A stretch of DNA of 64,000 nt from Candidatus Hydrogenisulfobacillus filiaventi (lineage in GTDB: Bacteria; Bacillota; Sulfobacillia; Sulfobacillales; R501), in contig LR778114.1 in NCBI GenBank assembly GCA_902809825.1, forward strand, positions 744,001 through 808,000, in the 5' to 3' direction. Under the pieces are notes generated by a model. That model did no database searches and was not told the DNA's origin. It saw only the letters and a program-made list of their open reading frames with translations. Of the stretch, positions 35,082 through 43,513 are shown piece after piece (position 1 is the stretch's first letter; each line of letters begins with the position of its first letter). The position numbers and the translations under genes are program-made.

Positions 35082-36308
35082 GTGGAAACCGACTGGAGTG
35101 CGTCAACCCGGCAGCTGGCCGAGTGGGTCGACTGGCTGCCCGACCACCACCAGGCCACCTTGGCGATGCGTCCCGACGTTCTCATCCTGGCCGCCCGTTT
35201 CGGGGAGGGGCACATGCGCGCGGCCAAGGCGGTGGCCCTGCAGCTGCTGCGTGCCCATCCCGACCTCAGGCTGGGGCTGTTGGATTATTACCGGTTCGTG
35301 AACCCGCCCCTGGACCACACCATCCGGTGGGCGTACATGAGCAGCGTGCGCTTTGCCCCCCGCCTCTGGCGCTGGTTTTATACCTCCACCCAGCGCATCG
35401 ACCCGGAGGGGCCCACCCAGACCTGGATCAACCACATCGGCATGGGCCGCTTCTGGGAGGCGGTGCGGGTCCATCCCCCGCGGGTGATCGTCTCCACCTT
35501 CCCCACCGCGGCGGGGGTGGTCTCCACGCTGAAGCAGCAGGGCCGGCTGGGCAGTGCCAACTACGTGGTCATTACCGACTACAGCGTGCACTCGCAGTGG
35601 ATCCACCCCGCGGTGGACCGCTACTTCGTGGGTAGCGAGGATGTGGCCCGCGGGCTGGCTGGGCGGGGGGTCCCGGAGGAGCGGATCACGGTCTCCGGCA
35701 TCCCGGTGGACGAGCGGTTCCGGGAGCCTGTGGATGTAGCGGCGGTCCGGCGAACGTTGGCTCTGGGGGAGGAGCCGCTGGTGCTGTTCATGGGCGGCTC
35801 CTACATGCCGCCTTCCGTGTTCGTCAAGGTGCTGCGGGCCATCGACAGCGTGCCGGCGCCGTTCACCCTGCTGGTGGGGGCGGGGCACGAGCGGGCCCGC
35901 CGCCAGGAGGCGGAGGCGGTGGCGCAGGGGGCCCGCCACCGCATGCTGGTGCGGGGCTTCGTCAACAACGTGCACGAGCTCATGGCAGCGGCCCAGGTGC
36001 TCATCACCAAGGCCGGGGGGCTCACCACCACCGAGGCCTTGTGCGTGGGCCTGCCGACCATTATTTACCGTCCCATCCCCGGTCAGGAGGATGCCAACGC
36101 CCTCTTCCTGACCCGCCATGGGGCCGGGTTGCGGGCCCGCTCGGCGGAGGAGGTCGGTCTGCTCCTGCACGACCTGCTCACCCATCCCGCCCGTCTGGCG
36201 CACATGGCCGAGCGATCGCGCGCGCTCGGCCATCCGGAGGCGGCCGCCACGGTGGCGGCGGCGGTGTGGGACGCCTTCTCCCGGAATGCGGCGCATGTGG
36301 GAGCATAG
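35082..36308 (+). CDS. diacylglycerol glucosyltransferase-like (GT28, UgtP/MGDG-synthase family)
   Basis: 408 residues; GTG 8 nt after GGAGGTG. The N-terminal MGDG_synth domain starts DVLILAARFGEGHMRAAKAVA (the GxGH acceptor motif) and includes STFPTAAGVVSTLKQQG and VVITDYSVHSQWIHP. The C-terminal GT-B donor domain has GGSYMPPS, FVNNVHELMAAAQVLITKAGGLTTTEAL and PGQEDANA. It would transfer hexose from UDP-sugar to diacylglycerol at the inner membrane face. It overlaps an MFS gene, reminiscent of ypfP-ltaA. Confidence 0.9.
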   Translation: METDWSASTRQLAEWVDWLPDHHQATLAMRPDVLILAARFGEGHMRAAKAVALQLLRAHPDLRLGLLDYYRFVNPPLDHTIRWAYMSSVRFAPRLWRWFYTSTQRIDPEGPTQTWINHIGMGRFWEAVRVHPPRVIVSTFPTAAGVVSTLKQQGRLGSANYVVITDYSVHSQWIHPAVDRYFVGSEDVARGLAGRGVPEERITVSGIPVDERFREPVDVAAVRRTLALGEEPLVLFMGGSYMPPSVFVKVLRAIDSVPAPFTLLVGAGHERARRQEAEAVAQGARHRMLVRGFVNNVHELMAAAQVLITKAGGLTTTEALCVGLPTIIYRPIPGQEDANALFLTRHGAGLRARSAEEVGLLLHDLLTHPARLAHMAERSRALGHPEAAATVAAAVWDAFSRNAAHVGA

Positions 36309-37461
36309 GGGCATCGGCACCTCCGAAGCCCTCCTGATCGCGGTCCTGACCCTAGCGGAATTTGTACGCGGTGCCCTGCTCATCTCCCTGCTGCCGGCCT
36401 ATGTGACGGGGCCCCTGGGCCAGAGCCTGACGGTGGTGGGGTGGGCGGTTTCCAGCCACTACCTGCTCGATACCGTCTTCCGGGGCCCCGCCGGCTGGCT
36501 GGTGGACTGGCTGGGCCCGCCGCGGGTGCTCACCATCGGGCTGGCCATCGAGGTCTCCGCGCTGGTGGGGGCCATGAACACCACCCATCCCGTCATGGTG
36601 GTGGTCTTTGTGGGCCTGCTGGGCATCGGCACCGCCACCCACTGGCCGGCGGTGGTGACGGGCACCAACCGCCTCACCGATCCCGAGCGCCGGGCGTCGG
36701 TGATGGGGATGGTGTTTGCGGCCTGGATCGCCGGGTCCGGCTTCGGGCCGGTGGCCATCAACTTTCTGCTGCGGGGGCACGACCACCTGGCCTTCCTGAT
36801 CCTGGTGCTCACCGATGTGGTGGCGTTCGCGGTCACCCTGGTCATCTACGATCCGCGGCTGTTCCGCACCAATGCGGTGCATATGCATTGGAAGGGGCGG
36901 CTCTCCATCGTGCGCCCGTTCTGGATGATCCTGCCCGGCATGTTCCTGCAGAACATGACCCTGGGCATGATGCTGCCCATCGTGCGTCCGTTCACCACCA
37001 ACGTGCTGCACCTGTCCCCCTTCCGTTTCGCGGAGCTCCTGTTCGGCAGCGGGGCCTTGACGGTGCTGCTGCTGGTGCCCATGGGCCGCATCACCGACCG
37101 GTTCGGGTTGCGGGTGCCGCTGGTGGGCGGCATGTTTGTAGCGGGGGCGGCTCTCTCCGCCATCGGGGTGCTGCGGGCCTTTCTGCCCCTGATGCTGGCG
37201 GGCGGGGTGGCGGGGCTGTCCTACGCCATGATCCTGCCCGCTTGGAATGCCTTTGTGGCCGCCCTCATCCCCAAACGACACGAGGGCTGGCTCTGGGGGT
37301 TCTTCATGACTGTGGAAGGGCTGGGCATGGCGGTGGGGCCTATCCTGGGCACCCGGCTGTACGGGCTGGCCCCCTGGATGCCGTTCCTGCTCAGCGCGGC
37401 CATCCTGACGACGATGGGCTTCTTTTACATCATATATGTCCCGGTGCGGCCGGCACGTTAG
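36295..37461 (+). CDS. MFS transporter, LtaA-like candidate glycolipid flippase
   Basis: 388 residues, twelve helices (for example ALLIAVLTLAEFVRGALLISLLP in helix 1 and GWLVDWLGPPRVLTIG after helix 2). The ATG at 36295 lies inside the end of the glycosyltransferase gene, a 14-nt overlap that implies translational coupling. In S. aureus the same gene order (ypfP-ltaA) pairs diglucosyl-diacylglycerol synthase with its flippase. Sequence alone shows an MFS carrier; the lipid role is inferred from that pairing. Confidence 0.8.
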   Translation: MWEHRGIGTSEALLIAVLTLAEFVRGALLISLLPAYVTGPLGQSLTVVGWAVSSHYLLDTVFRGPAGWLVDWLGPPRVLTIGLAIEVSALVGAMNTTHPVMVVVFVGLLGIGTATHWPAVVTGTNRLTDPERRASVMGMVFAAWIAGSGFGPVAINFLLRGHDHLAFLILVLTDVVAFAVTLVIYDPRLFRTNAVHMHWKGRLSIVRPFWMILPGMFLQNMTLGMMLPIVRPFTTNVLHLSPFRFAELLFGSGALTVLLLVPMGRITDRFGLRVPLVGGMFVAGAALSAIGVLRAFLPLMLAGGVAGLSYAMILPAWNAFVAALIPKRHEGWLWGFFMTVEGLGMAVGPILGTRLYGLAPWMPFLLSAAILTTMGFFYIIYVPVRPAR

Positions 37462-37487
37462 GCCGCAGGCGGGCGGGGGAGTGATGG

Positions 37488-38774
37488 GTGTTGGCGGCGG
37501 TCGTGGCGCTGGTGGTGGCCCTGGTGACCGGCTACTTCCTGGCTCCGGACCTCCTGTGGCATCATGCCCAGATCGGGGCCCTGGCCGGCGATCCCTTGCA
37601 GCCGCGGGTGGCCCTGACCTTCGATGACGGGCCGGGGACGGATACGGCGGCGGTGCTGGACCGCCTCAAGGAAGCCGGGGTGCATGCCACCTTCTTCCTG
37701 GTGGCGGAGGAGGCGGCTCGGCGGCCGGATCTGGCCCGCCGCATCGCAGCCGAGGGGCACGATATCGGGCTGCACGGCTACCGCCACCGGTCCAGCTACC
37801 TGTTGGGCCCCTGGGCCACCTGGCAGGAAGTGCGGCGGGGTACCCGAGCCCTCACCGCCATTACGGGGATCCGGCCCCGCTATTACCGGCCCCCTTGGGG
37901 GCACCACAACCTGATAACGGTGGCGGCCGCCCGTGCCCAAGGACTCACGCGGGTGATGTGGTCGGTGGCTCCGGACGACTGGCGCCGGGACCGGACTGCC
38001 GAGGGGATCGCGGCCCGGGTGGTGCGCCTGGCCCTGCCCGGCAGCATCGTAGTCCTCCACGACGGCGGCGGGGATCGCCGGCAGACGGTGGCGGCCCTGC
38101 CCCGCCTCATCGCCGGGTTGCGGGCCATCGGCATCGAACCGGGGCCGGTCTCGGCCCTCACCCCCGAGCCCTCCTACCTGCAGCGGGCCTGGGCCTGGTG
38201 GGAGATCCGGTTTACCCAGCGCTGGCAGGTGGACACCGTGCCCACCGGTGGCCATGGCCTTTCGGCCATCCGGATCGGCCGCGCACGCTATCACGGGCCC
38301 CGGCTAGAGCTGCCGGCGGCCTCGGGTCCGGTGCACCTGGCCCCGGGGGCCTGGTTCGGGGAGATACACCTGGGCAACGCCGCCCTGGCCCGCTTTTCCG
38401 ATGACCCCCGCAAGGCGGGGGTGCGGGCCCTGGGCCTGATGCTGAACGGCCTCAAGAACCTGGCCCGCTACCTGGACCAGAACCCGGAGTATACCGGCAT
38501 CACCGCCGTGGGCGGGCTAACGGTGCTCAACGCGGGGCGGGCGGTGGAACAGCTGGGGTTCACCGTGCGGCCCGCCCGCGAGTGGTGGGTGCTGCCCATG
38601 TGGCTCTACCTGCTGCTGCTGCTGGCCATCTACCACCGCCAGGGGTGGCGTGCCTTCCACCGCGCCGGGCACCTCAAGCCTATCTGGGCGCTGATGTCGG
38701 TCGAGGAGCTCCAGCGGCGCTACGGGGCCCGCAAGGGCGGGCGCCGCACCCCGGCGGCGGATCCCGAAGCCTGA
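37488..38774 (+). CDS. membrane-bound polysaccharide deacetylase with C-terminal extension
   Basis: 428 residues from GTG 37488 after GGCGGGGGAG. One N-terminal helix, then a NodB domain (about 35-225): ALTFDDGPGTDT (metal Asp and base), ATFFLVAEEAARRP, IGLHGYRHRS (two metal His), YYRPPWGHHN, and VVLHDGGGDR. The C-terminal 190 residues are a separate domain (FGEIHLGNAALARFSDDPRK, then a last helix WWVLPMWLYLLLLLAIYH) resembling the YkoP-like partner of some Bacillus deacetylases. It probably de-N-acetylates an extracellular or cell-wall glycan. Confidence 0.85.
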   Translation: MLAAVVALVVALVTGYFLAPDLLWHHAQIGALAGDPLQPRVALTFDDGPGTDTAAVLDRLKEAGVHATFFLVAEEAARRPDLARRIAAEGHDIGLHGYRHRSSYLLGPWATWQEVRRGTRALTAITGIRPRYYRPPWGHHNLITVAAARAQGLTRVMWSVAPDDWRRDRTAEGIAARVVRLALPGSIVVLHDGGGDRRQTVAALPRLIAGLRAIGIEPGPVSALTPEPSYLQRAWAWWEIRFTQRWQVDTVPTGGHGLSAIRIGRARYHGPRLELPAASGPVHLAPGAWFGEIHLGNAALARFSDDPRKAGVRALGLMLNGLKNLARYLDQNPEYTGITAVGGLTVLNAGRAVEQLGFTVRPAREWWVLPMWLYLLLLLAIYHRQGWRAFHRAGHLKPIWALMSVEELQRRYGARKGGRRTPAADPEA

Positions 38775-38878
38775 ACCGGGGGGACAGACCCCGGCGCCGC
38801 GGCCATAGGATGCAGCAGGGCACCACCGGTTGCAGGCGGTGCGGGGCAGTGCGAGCATGCAGGAAGGGAGCGACGGCC

Positions 38879-39358
38879 GTGGGCATCCCGATTACCGGGG
38901 AAGTGGGGCTGCCCGCTGAACCCCTGCGGGCCTTTCAGGTGCTGACCGATCCCGCGGTGCTGCGGCGGGCGATGCCGGGGCTGGAGGAACTGGAGCCGGC
39001 GCAGCCGGAGCCCGGCGAGGCGGCAGGGGCTTGGTACCGGGCCCGGCTCTCCCTGGGCCTGGGGCCCCTCCGCGAGCGCTACGAGGGCCGGGCGGCGGTG
39101 ACCGACGCTGAGCCCGGCCGCTTCTACCGGCTGCTGGTGCGGGGACAGGGGCCCAAAGGGCAGTTGGAGCTGGCGGTGGAGGTGGCGCTGGAACCCCATC
39201 CCCAGGTGGAGGGGCAGACCCTGGTCCGCTACCGGGGGGAGGCGGTGCTGGGCGGGGAGGGCACCGAGGGCACCCGGGCCTGGACGCAGTGGGTCGGGGC
39301 GGTGGTGGTGCGGCAGTTCTTCCAGGCCCTGCGCCGGGAGGCGCAGGCAGCCTCGTAG
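38879..39358 (+). CDS. SRPBCC/CoxG-family protein
   Basis: 159 residues; GTG after GGAAGGGAG. A START-like helix-grip fold beginning VGLPAEPLRAFQVLTDPAVLRRAMPGLEEL, the classic CoxG (carbon-monoxide-dehydrogenase subunit G) N-terminus, with LVRYRGEAVLGG later. CoxG proteins recruit CO dehydrogenase to the membrane, but many stand-alone homologues exist and no coxMSL genes are nearby. The function here is open. Confidence 0.8.
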   Translation: MGIPITGEVGLPAEPLRAFQVLTDPAVLRRAMPGLEELEPAQPEPGEAAGAWYRARLSLGLGPLRERYEGRAAVTDAEPGRFYRLLVRGQGPKGQLELAVEVALEPHPQVEGQTLVRYRGEAVLGGEGTEGTRAWTQWVGAVVVRQFFQALRREAQAAS

Positions 39359-39376
39359 GCATCCCCGGAGACGGCC

Positions 39377-39401
39377 GCCGGGGCCCAGGGCGGGCCCCGG
39401 C
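39377..39401 (+). terminator. hairpin between the CoxG-like and hydrolase genes
   Basis: GCCGGGGCCC (39377-39386), loop AGGGC, GGGCCCCGGC (39392-39401): 10 bp, all G/C, no T-run. It lies 16 bp before the next ATG, so it could also sit in the leader of that mRNA. Confidence 0.5.
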
Positions 39402-39417
39402 GTGAAGGAGGACGGCC

Positions 39418-40221
39418 ATGCATACGGCAGCGGGACTCAAGTTTCATATCATGGGCGAGGGCCGGGAGATGGTACTGGTGCACCCCAGCCTGGGGCTGGG
39501 GCGCTGGCTCTTCCACCGCCACATCCCGGTCTGGTCGCGGGACTACACGGTGGTCAGCTGGGACCCGCGGGGGGTGGCGGACAACCGGGACCGGGGGCCG
39601 ATCAGTTTGGACCGGTGGGTGCAGGATGTGACCGACCTCATCGACCTTCTGGGGAAGCCCGCTCACCTGGTGGGGGTGTCGATGGGTACCTGGGTGATGA
39701 GCCGGGCGGCACTTCTGCGCCCGGACAAGGTGCGCTCCCTGGTGCTGGCGGGGGCCACCCTGGGCTTTCCCGACGCGGAGGCGGCCCTGGCCGCGCGCCG
39801 GGCGGAGCTGGCCGGCGACCCGAGCCTCCGCCCGGCCGAGCGCATGCGCCGTTTTGCCGAGCGCTATGCCGCCGACACCCTCACCCCCTACTGCCAGCCG
39901 GAAATCCGGGAGAATCTGATCGCGGAGATGGCGGCCGACGACCCCTACCGCTATCTGGAGGCGATGGCTGCCTTCTACGGGGTGTCCAACCGCGACGTGT
40001 TCCCGGCCGTCAAGACCCCCACCCTGGTGCTGGTGGGCAGCCTCGATCGCCGCACCCCGCCGGCGGAGGCGGAGCTGGTGGCGCGGGTGCTGCCCAACGC
40101 CTGGATGTTCGTCATCCTCCGCGGCGGGCACCTGGCCCTGCTTGACCAGCCCGGCCGCTTCGACGAGGCGGTGCGCCAGTTCTGGGCCCGGGTGGATCAG
40201 CTGGATGCCCAGACCGACTAG
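39418..40221 (+). CDS. alpha/beta hydrolase
   Basis: 267 residues; ATG after GAAGGAGGAC. Canonical alpha/beta-hydrolase order: oxyanion region VLVHPSLGLGRW, strand-turn SWDPRGVADN, nucleophile elbow GVSMGTW (Ser about 89), acid in LVGSLDRRTPP, and catalytic His in RGGHLALLDQP. Substrate unknown; similar proteins are annotated as 3-oxoadipate enol-lactonase or esterases. It sits in its own unit between two hairpins. Confidence 0.88.
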   Translation: MHTAAGLKFHIMGEGREMVLVHPSLGLGRWLFHRHIPVWSRDYTVVSWDPRGVADNRDRGPISLDRWVQDVTDLIDLLGKPAHLVGVSMGTWVMSRAALLRPDKVRSLVLAGATLGFPDAEAALAARRAELAGDPSLRPAERMRRFAERYAADTLTPYCQPEIRENLIAEMAADDPYRYLEAMAAFYGVSNRDVFPAVKTPTLVLVGSLDRRTPPAEAELVARVLPNAWMFVILRGGHLALLDQPGRFDEAVRQFWARVDQLDAQTD

Positions 40222-40234
40222 ATCTTTCCAGTCA

Positions 40235-40255
40235 GGGACCCGCGGCCCGGGTCCC
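40235..40255 (+). terminator. terminator after the hydrolase gene
   Basis: GGGACCCG (40235-40242), loop CGGCC, CGGGTCCC (40248-40255): an 8-bp stem 14 bp after the stop codon. No T-run. Confidence 0.55.
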
Positions 40256-40296
40256 GGCCGCCGTCCGCCTTCATAGCCCCAAAGAAGCCGCTGCCC

Positions 40297-40326
40297 TTTA
40301 CTGGCTTCCCGGCTTGGGGATACAAT
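40297..40326 (+). promoter_or_regulatory. promoter of the two-component operon
   Basis: TTTACT (40297-40302), 18-bp spacer, TACAAT (40321-40326). The -10 matches five of six positions. About 97 bp before the kinase start. Confidence 0.55.
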
Positions 40327-40423
40327 GACGGTGGAGAATTTGTGTTCGCCCTTATCGCCTATTCAAAAGCGGCTGCAGGGCCGGAAAGGGTGGAGGAGCA
40401 TGACGGGGGAAGGGGGGCGGCAG

Positions 40424-41338
40424 ATGGACGAGGAGAAGCGCGAGCGCCAGCGCTACCGGCGGTTGAAGGTGATCACCACCGTAGGGCCGACGCTGTTTGT
40501 AGCTGTGGCCGAGACCATCCGCTACTTCTACCTGCGTCTGGTGTTGCCCCCCGCCAGCGTGAGCCTGGTGGCGGTTCTGGTGACCCTGGTGGGCGCCGCC
40601 GCCTTTTCCAGTTACGTGTTCAGCGAGGTCGAGCGCATCGAGCAGGAGCGGGCGGCCTATAAGGATGCCATGATGGCGTTGCGGGAACGGGAACGCCTGG
40701 CACGGGAGATGCACGACGGGCTGGCCCAGAACCTAGCTGCCATCAACCTGAAGGTCCACCACCTGCGCAAGCTGGTGGACGCCGGCAAGCTCGACCAGGC
40801 CCGGGAGGAGCTGCCGGGGGTCCAGTCGGCGGTGTACCAGTCGTATATGGAGGTCCGGCAGTCCCTGTATGATTTGAACGCCTCGAAGCGGCTGACGGAG
40901 GGTTTTTGGGCTACACTCAAGAAGCAGGCGGCCGATTTTTCCAAACAGACCGGCGTGCTGGTGCGGGTGGAGCCGCTGGCCGACAACCAGGAGCCCTGGA
41001 ACGAGCTAACCTCGGTCCAGATCCTGCGCATCATCCAGGAGGCGCTGACCAACGTGCGCAAGCACGCCCAGGCCTCCCAGGTCCTGATCGAGGCCACTTG
41101 GCAGGATCAGGAGGTCGCCATCCGGGTGGCGGACGACGGCCGCGGGTGCTCCCTCAAGGAAGGGCCGGACCGGGCCTACCACTTCGGGTTGGGGATCATG
41201 CAGGAGCGGGCCCAGTCGGTGGGCGGCCGGGTGGAGTTCGATTCCAAGCCTGGCCGCGGGACCGTGGTGACGATCCGGCTGCCGCTGGGGAAGGGTGGAG
41301 ATCGCGGTGGAAAAAGCAAGATTGTTGCTAGCGGATGA
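40424..41338 (+). CDS. sensor histidine kinase, NarL/DegS type
   Basis: 304 residues from the ATG at 40424 (6 nt after AAGGGGGGCGG); ATG 40400 is an in-frame alternative. Two helices (about 20-65) with almost no external loop, so it probably senses within or near the membrane. HisKA_3 dimerisation domain with phospho-His H97 in RERERLAREMHDGLAQN; HATPase_c with IIQEALTNVRKHAQ, VADDGRGC and GLGIMQERAQSVGG. It overlaps its response regulator, the usual DegS-DegU-like arrangement. Confidence 0.9.
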   Translation: MDEEKRERQRYRRLKVITTVGPTLFVAVAETIRYFYLRLVLPPASVSLVAVLVTLVGAAAFSSYVFSEVERIEQERAAYKDAMMALRERERLAREMHDGLAQNLAAINLKVHHLRKLVDAGKLDQAREELPGVQSAVYQSYMEVRQSLYDLNASKRLTEGFWATLKKQAADFSKQTGVLVRVEPLADNQEPWNELTSVQILRIIQEALTNVRKHAQASQVLIEATWQDQEVAIRVADDGRGCSLKEGPDRAYHFGLGIMQERAQSVGGRVEFDSKPGRGTVVTIRLPLGKGGDRGGKSKIVASG

Positions 41339-41954
41339 CCATCCGCTGTTCATGAACGGCCTCGTCAGCCTGCTGGAGGAGACGGGGCTCTACCAGATCG
41401 TGGGCACGGCCCACAACGGGGATGAGGCCATCCAGCTGGCGCAGGAGCTGATGCCGGACCTCATCCTGATGGACATTAACATGCCCGGCACCAATGGGCT
41501 GGAGGCGGCCCGCATCATCAAGGAGCGGATGCCGTACGTCAAGATCGTGATGCTGACCGCGGCCACCGACGATGACGACCTCCTGTTCGAAGCGGTGAAG
41601 GCCGGGGCCCAGGGCTACCTGGTGAAGACCATGGACCCCGACAAGTTCCTGGCCGAGGTGGCCTCCCACCTGCGGGGCGAGGCCAATATCAGCGGGGACG
41701 TCGCCATCAAGATCATCCGCGCCTTCTCCAACCAGGATCCGGTACGGCAGGAGAGTGCCCTGACCGGGCGGGAGATCGAGGTGCTGAAGCTGGTGGGCGA
41801 GGGGGCCTCCAATCGCGACATCGCCGCCAAGCTCTTCATCTCCGAGAACACGGTGAAGAACCATCTGCGCAACATCCTGCAGAAGCTGCATTTCGAGAAC
41901 CGGGTGCAGGCGGCGGCCTATGCCATCCGGCGGGGGCTGGTCGACCGGCATTAA
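41307..41954 (+). CDS. response regulator, NarL/FixJ (DegU-like)
   Basis: 215 residues from GTG 41307 (6 nt after GGAG); GTG 41295 is an alternative. Receiver domain: acidic pair LLLADDHPLF, phospho-Asp D56 in LILMDINMPG, Thr in MLTAATDD, Lys in YLVKTMDP. C-terminal LuxR-type HTH: LTGREIEVLKLVGEGASNRD, then LFISENTVKNHLRNILQKL. It overlaps the kinase gene by 32 nt. Targets unknown; tatC follows 21 bp downstream and may be co-transcribed. Confidence 0.92.
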   Translation: MEKARLLLADDHPLFMNGLVSLLEETGLYQIVGTAHNGDEAIQLAQELMPDLILMDINMPGTNGLEAARIIKERMPYVKIVMLTAATDDDDLLFEAVKAGAQGYLVKTMDPDKFLAEVASHLRGEANISGDVAIKIIRAFSNQDPVRQESALTGREIEVLKLVGEGASNRDIAAKLFISENTVKNHLRNILQKLHFENRVQAAAYAIRRGLVDRH

Positions 41955-41975
41955 GCGCGGAGGGGCGCAGCCGAG

Positions 41976-42776
41976 ATGATGCACGACAAGGAGATGCCGC
42001 TGGAGGACCATCTGGAGGAGCTGCGGAGCCGCATCCTGGTGATGCTGGGCGTGGTGGCGGTGCTGTTCCTGGGCGGGTTCTTCTTCACCCGCCCTATTCT
42101 GCATTGGCTCATCGAGCGCTCCACCCTGAGCCACGTGATCGTGACCGGGGTGACGGAGGCCTTCTTCTCGCTCATCCGGGTGGACTTCATCCTGGCCCTG
42201 GTGCTGGCTTCCCCGGTCATCCTGTATGAGATTGCGGCCTTTGTCTTCCCGGGCCTGACCGATCAGGAACGGCGCCTGGTGATCTGGGTGCTGGGCCCGG
42301 GGCTGATCCTCTTCCTGCTGGGGTCGGCGGCGGGGTTCTTCTGGTTCGTGCCGGTGGTGCTGCACGTCATGATCTCCTTCACCGGCAACGGGATCGAGCC
42401 CCTCTTCACCCTCAACAACTACCTGAGCTTCCTGGTCGACCTGTCCCTGCCCTTCGGGGTGGTGGCGGAGATGCCGCTGGTGTCGGCAGTGCTGGCGCGG
42501 GCCGGGCTCTTGAGCCCGGGCTTCTTCCGCCGCAACCGCCGCTACGCGCTCTTGCTCTCCTTCGTGGTCTCGGCCGCCCTGGCGCCGCCCGACGCCTTCT
42601 CCATGCTGGCCATGGCGGTGCCCATCTACCTCATCTTCGAACTGTCGGCCCTGGTGGCCCGCCTCTTCTACCGGCCCGGCGCGGTCGGGGTGGAGGTGGC
42701 GGAGGAGGTGGCGCCCACCGAGCCCGCGCCTCCGCCCACCCCCTTGCCGCCGGAGCGGCCGGGGCCGTCGGCATGA
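41976..42776 (+). CDS. tatC: Sec-independent protein translocase TatC
   Basis: 266 residues, six helices. The N-terminal MPLEDHLEELRSRI binds the twin-arginine signal; ILYEIAAFVFPGLTDQERR and FGVVAEMPLVSAVLARAGLL are the conserved cytoplasmic and membrane segments. A 35-residue Glu/Pro-rich tail (EEVAPTEPAPPPTPLPPERP) follows the last helix. No tatA is adjacent, so the pore subunit must be encoded elsewhere. It overlaps feoA by ATGA. Confidence 0.95.
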   Translation: MMHDKEMPLEDHLEELRSRILVMLGVVAVLFLGGFFFTRPILHWLIERSTLSHVIVTGVTEAFFSLIRVDFILALVLASPVILYEIAAFVFPGLTDQERRLVIWVLGPGLILFLLGSAAGFFWFVPVVLHVMISFTGNGIEPLFTLNNYLSFLVDLSLPFGVVAEMPLVSAVLARAGLLSPGFFRRNRRYALLLSFVVSAALAPPDAFSMLAMAVPIYLIFELSALVARLFYRPGAVGVEVAEEVAPTEPAPPPTPLPPERPGPSA

Positions 42777-43009
42777 GCGGGGTGCGCACCCTGGCCCAGG
42801 CGGCCGCGGGCGAGCGCTTGCGCGTGCGCCGGGTGGCCGACGCGGGGCAGGCCCCGTCCCTGCTGCGGCTGGGCCTGGGGCCGGGGACGCTGGTGACGGT
42901 GCGGCAGGTGCTGCCGGGGGGGCCGGTGGTGGTGGAGACCGCCGCCGGCCCCCTGGCGGTGGGCCGGCCGCTGGCGGAGGCCCTGGAGGTGGAGCCGGCA
43001 GGGGCCTAG
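42773..43009 (+). CDS. feoA: FeoA-domain protein
   Basis: 78 residues, one SH3-like FeoA domain: GERLRVRRVADAGQAPSLLRLGLGPGTLVTV, then GPLAVGRPLAEALEVEP. FeoA supports ferrous iron uptake through FeoB, whose gene is 11 kb away at 54229. Coupled to tatC by ATGA. Its stop overlaps the 3' end of the converging UspA-like gene by 4 bp. Confidence 0.85.
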   Translation: MSGVRTLAQAAAGERLRVRRVADAGQAPSLLRLGLGPGTLVTVRQVLPGGPVVVETAAGPLAVGRPLAEALEVEPAGA

Positions 43010-43332
43010 ACCCCGGGCAGCGCCGCCGGCCGGCGCGGCCGGGTATGGAAGGCGGCGAAGCCGTAGAGGGCGCGGCCGGGGGCCAGCACCACCAGGACCG
43101 GGCAGGGGGCGTGACGGGCCAGCCCGGGTCCCGCCCCGCCCAGGGACGGCCCCAGCACCAGCAGCGCCGCCTCCGCCCGCCGGGCGTGGGCAGCCAGCAC
43201 CTCCACCGCCGCCTCCGGGATGCGCACCGTCTCCAGGGCGGCCCCCAGGGCCTCCGCCAGCTGGCGGCTGATGGCGGCGGCTTCGCCTTCCGCTTCCTCC
43301 GGCCCCAGGGCCAGGAGGATGACGTGGGCCAT
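43006..43332 (-). CDS. short UspA-like protein
   Basis: 108 residues; ATG after GGGAGGGC. Starts as a Usp fold (VILLALGPEEAEGEAAAISRQLAEALGA) and ends with LLVLGPSLGGAGPGLARHAPCPVLVV, a variant of the nucleotide-binding GxxG-x9-G(S/T) loop followed by the CPVLVV strand. About 35 residues shorter than usual, lacking the middle part. Role unknown; stress-related proteins of this fold bind ATP or dimerise. Confidence 0.75.
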   Translation of the reverse strand: MAHVILLALGPEEAEGEAAAISRQLAEALGAALETVRIPEAAVEVLAAHARRAEAALLVLGPSLGGAGPGLARHAPCPVLVVLAPGRALYGFAAFHTRPRRPAALPGV

Positions 43333-43513
43333 GGTGTTGCCCTCCCTGTCCCGCCCCGCGGCGCTGCCACGGGGCGTTACTGTTTGAGGCTTATGCCCGC
43401 CGGGGTCGCCCCATGTCGGGCAGACGGGCCGCCTGGCGCCGCCGGCAGGGAAAGTCCCCCTCCCTGTCGAAGGCTTCTTCCCATCGGGAGCACGGCAGGG
43501 GAGGGGCAGGCGG

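Noticed and set aside
41295-41306. GTG 41295 as start of the response regulator
   Set aside because: Its AAGGG site lies too close; GTG 41307 has GGAG at better spacing and gives the usual N-terminus. Not excluded.
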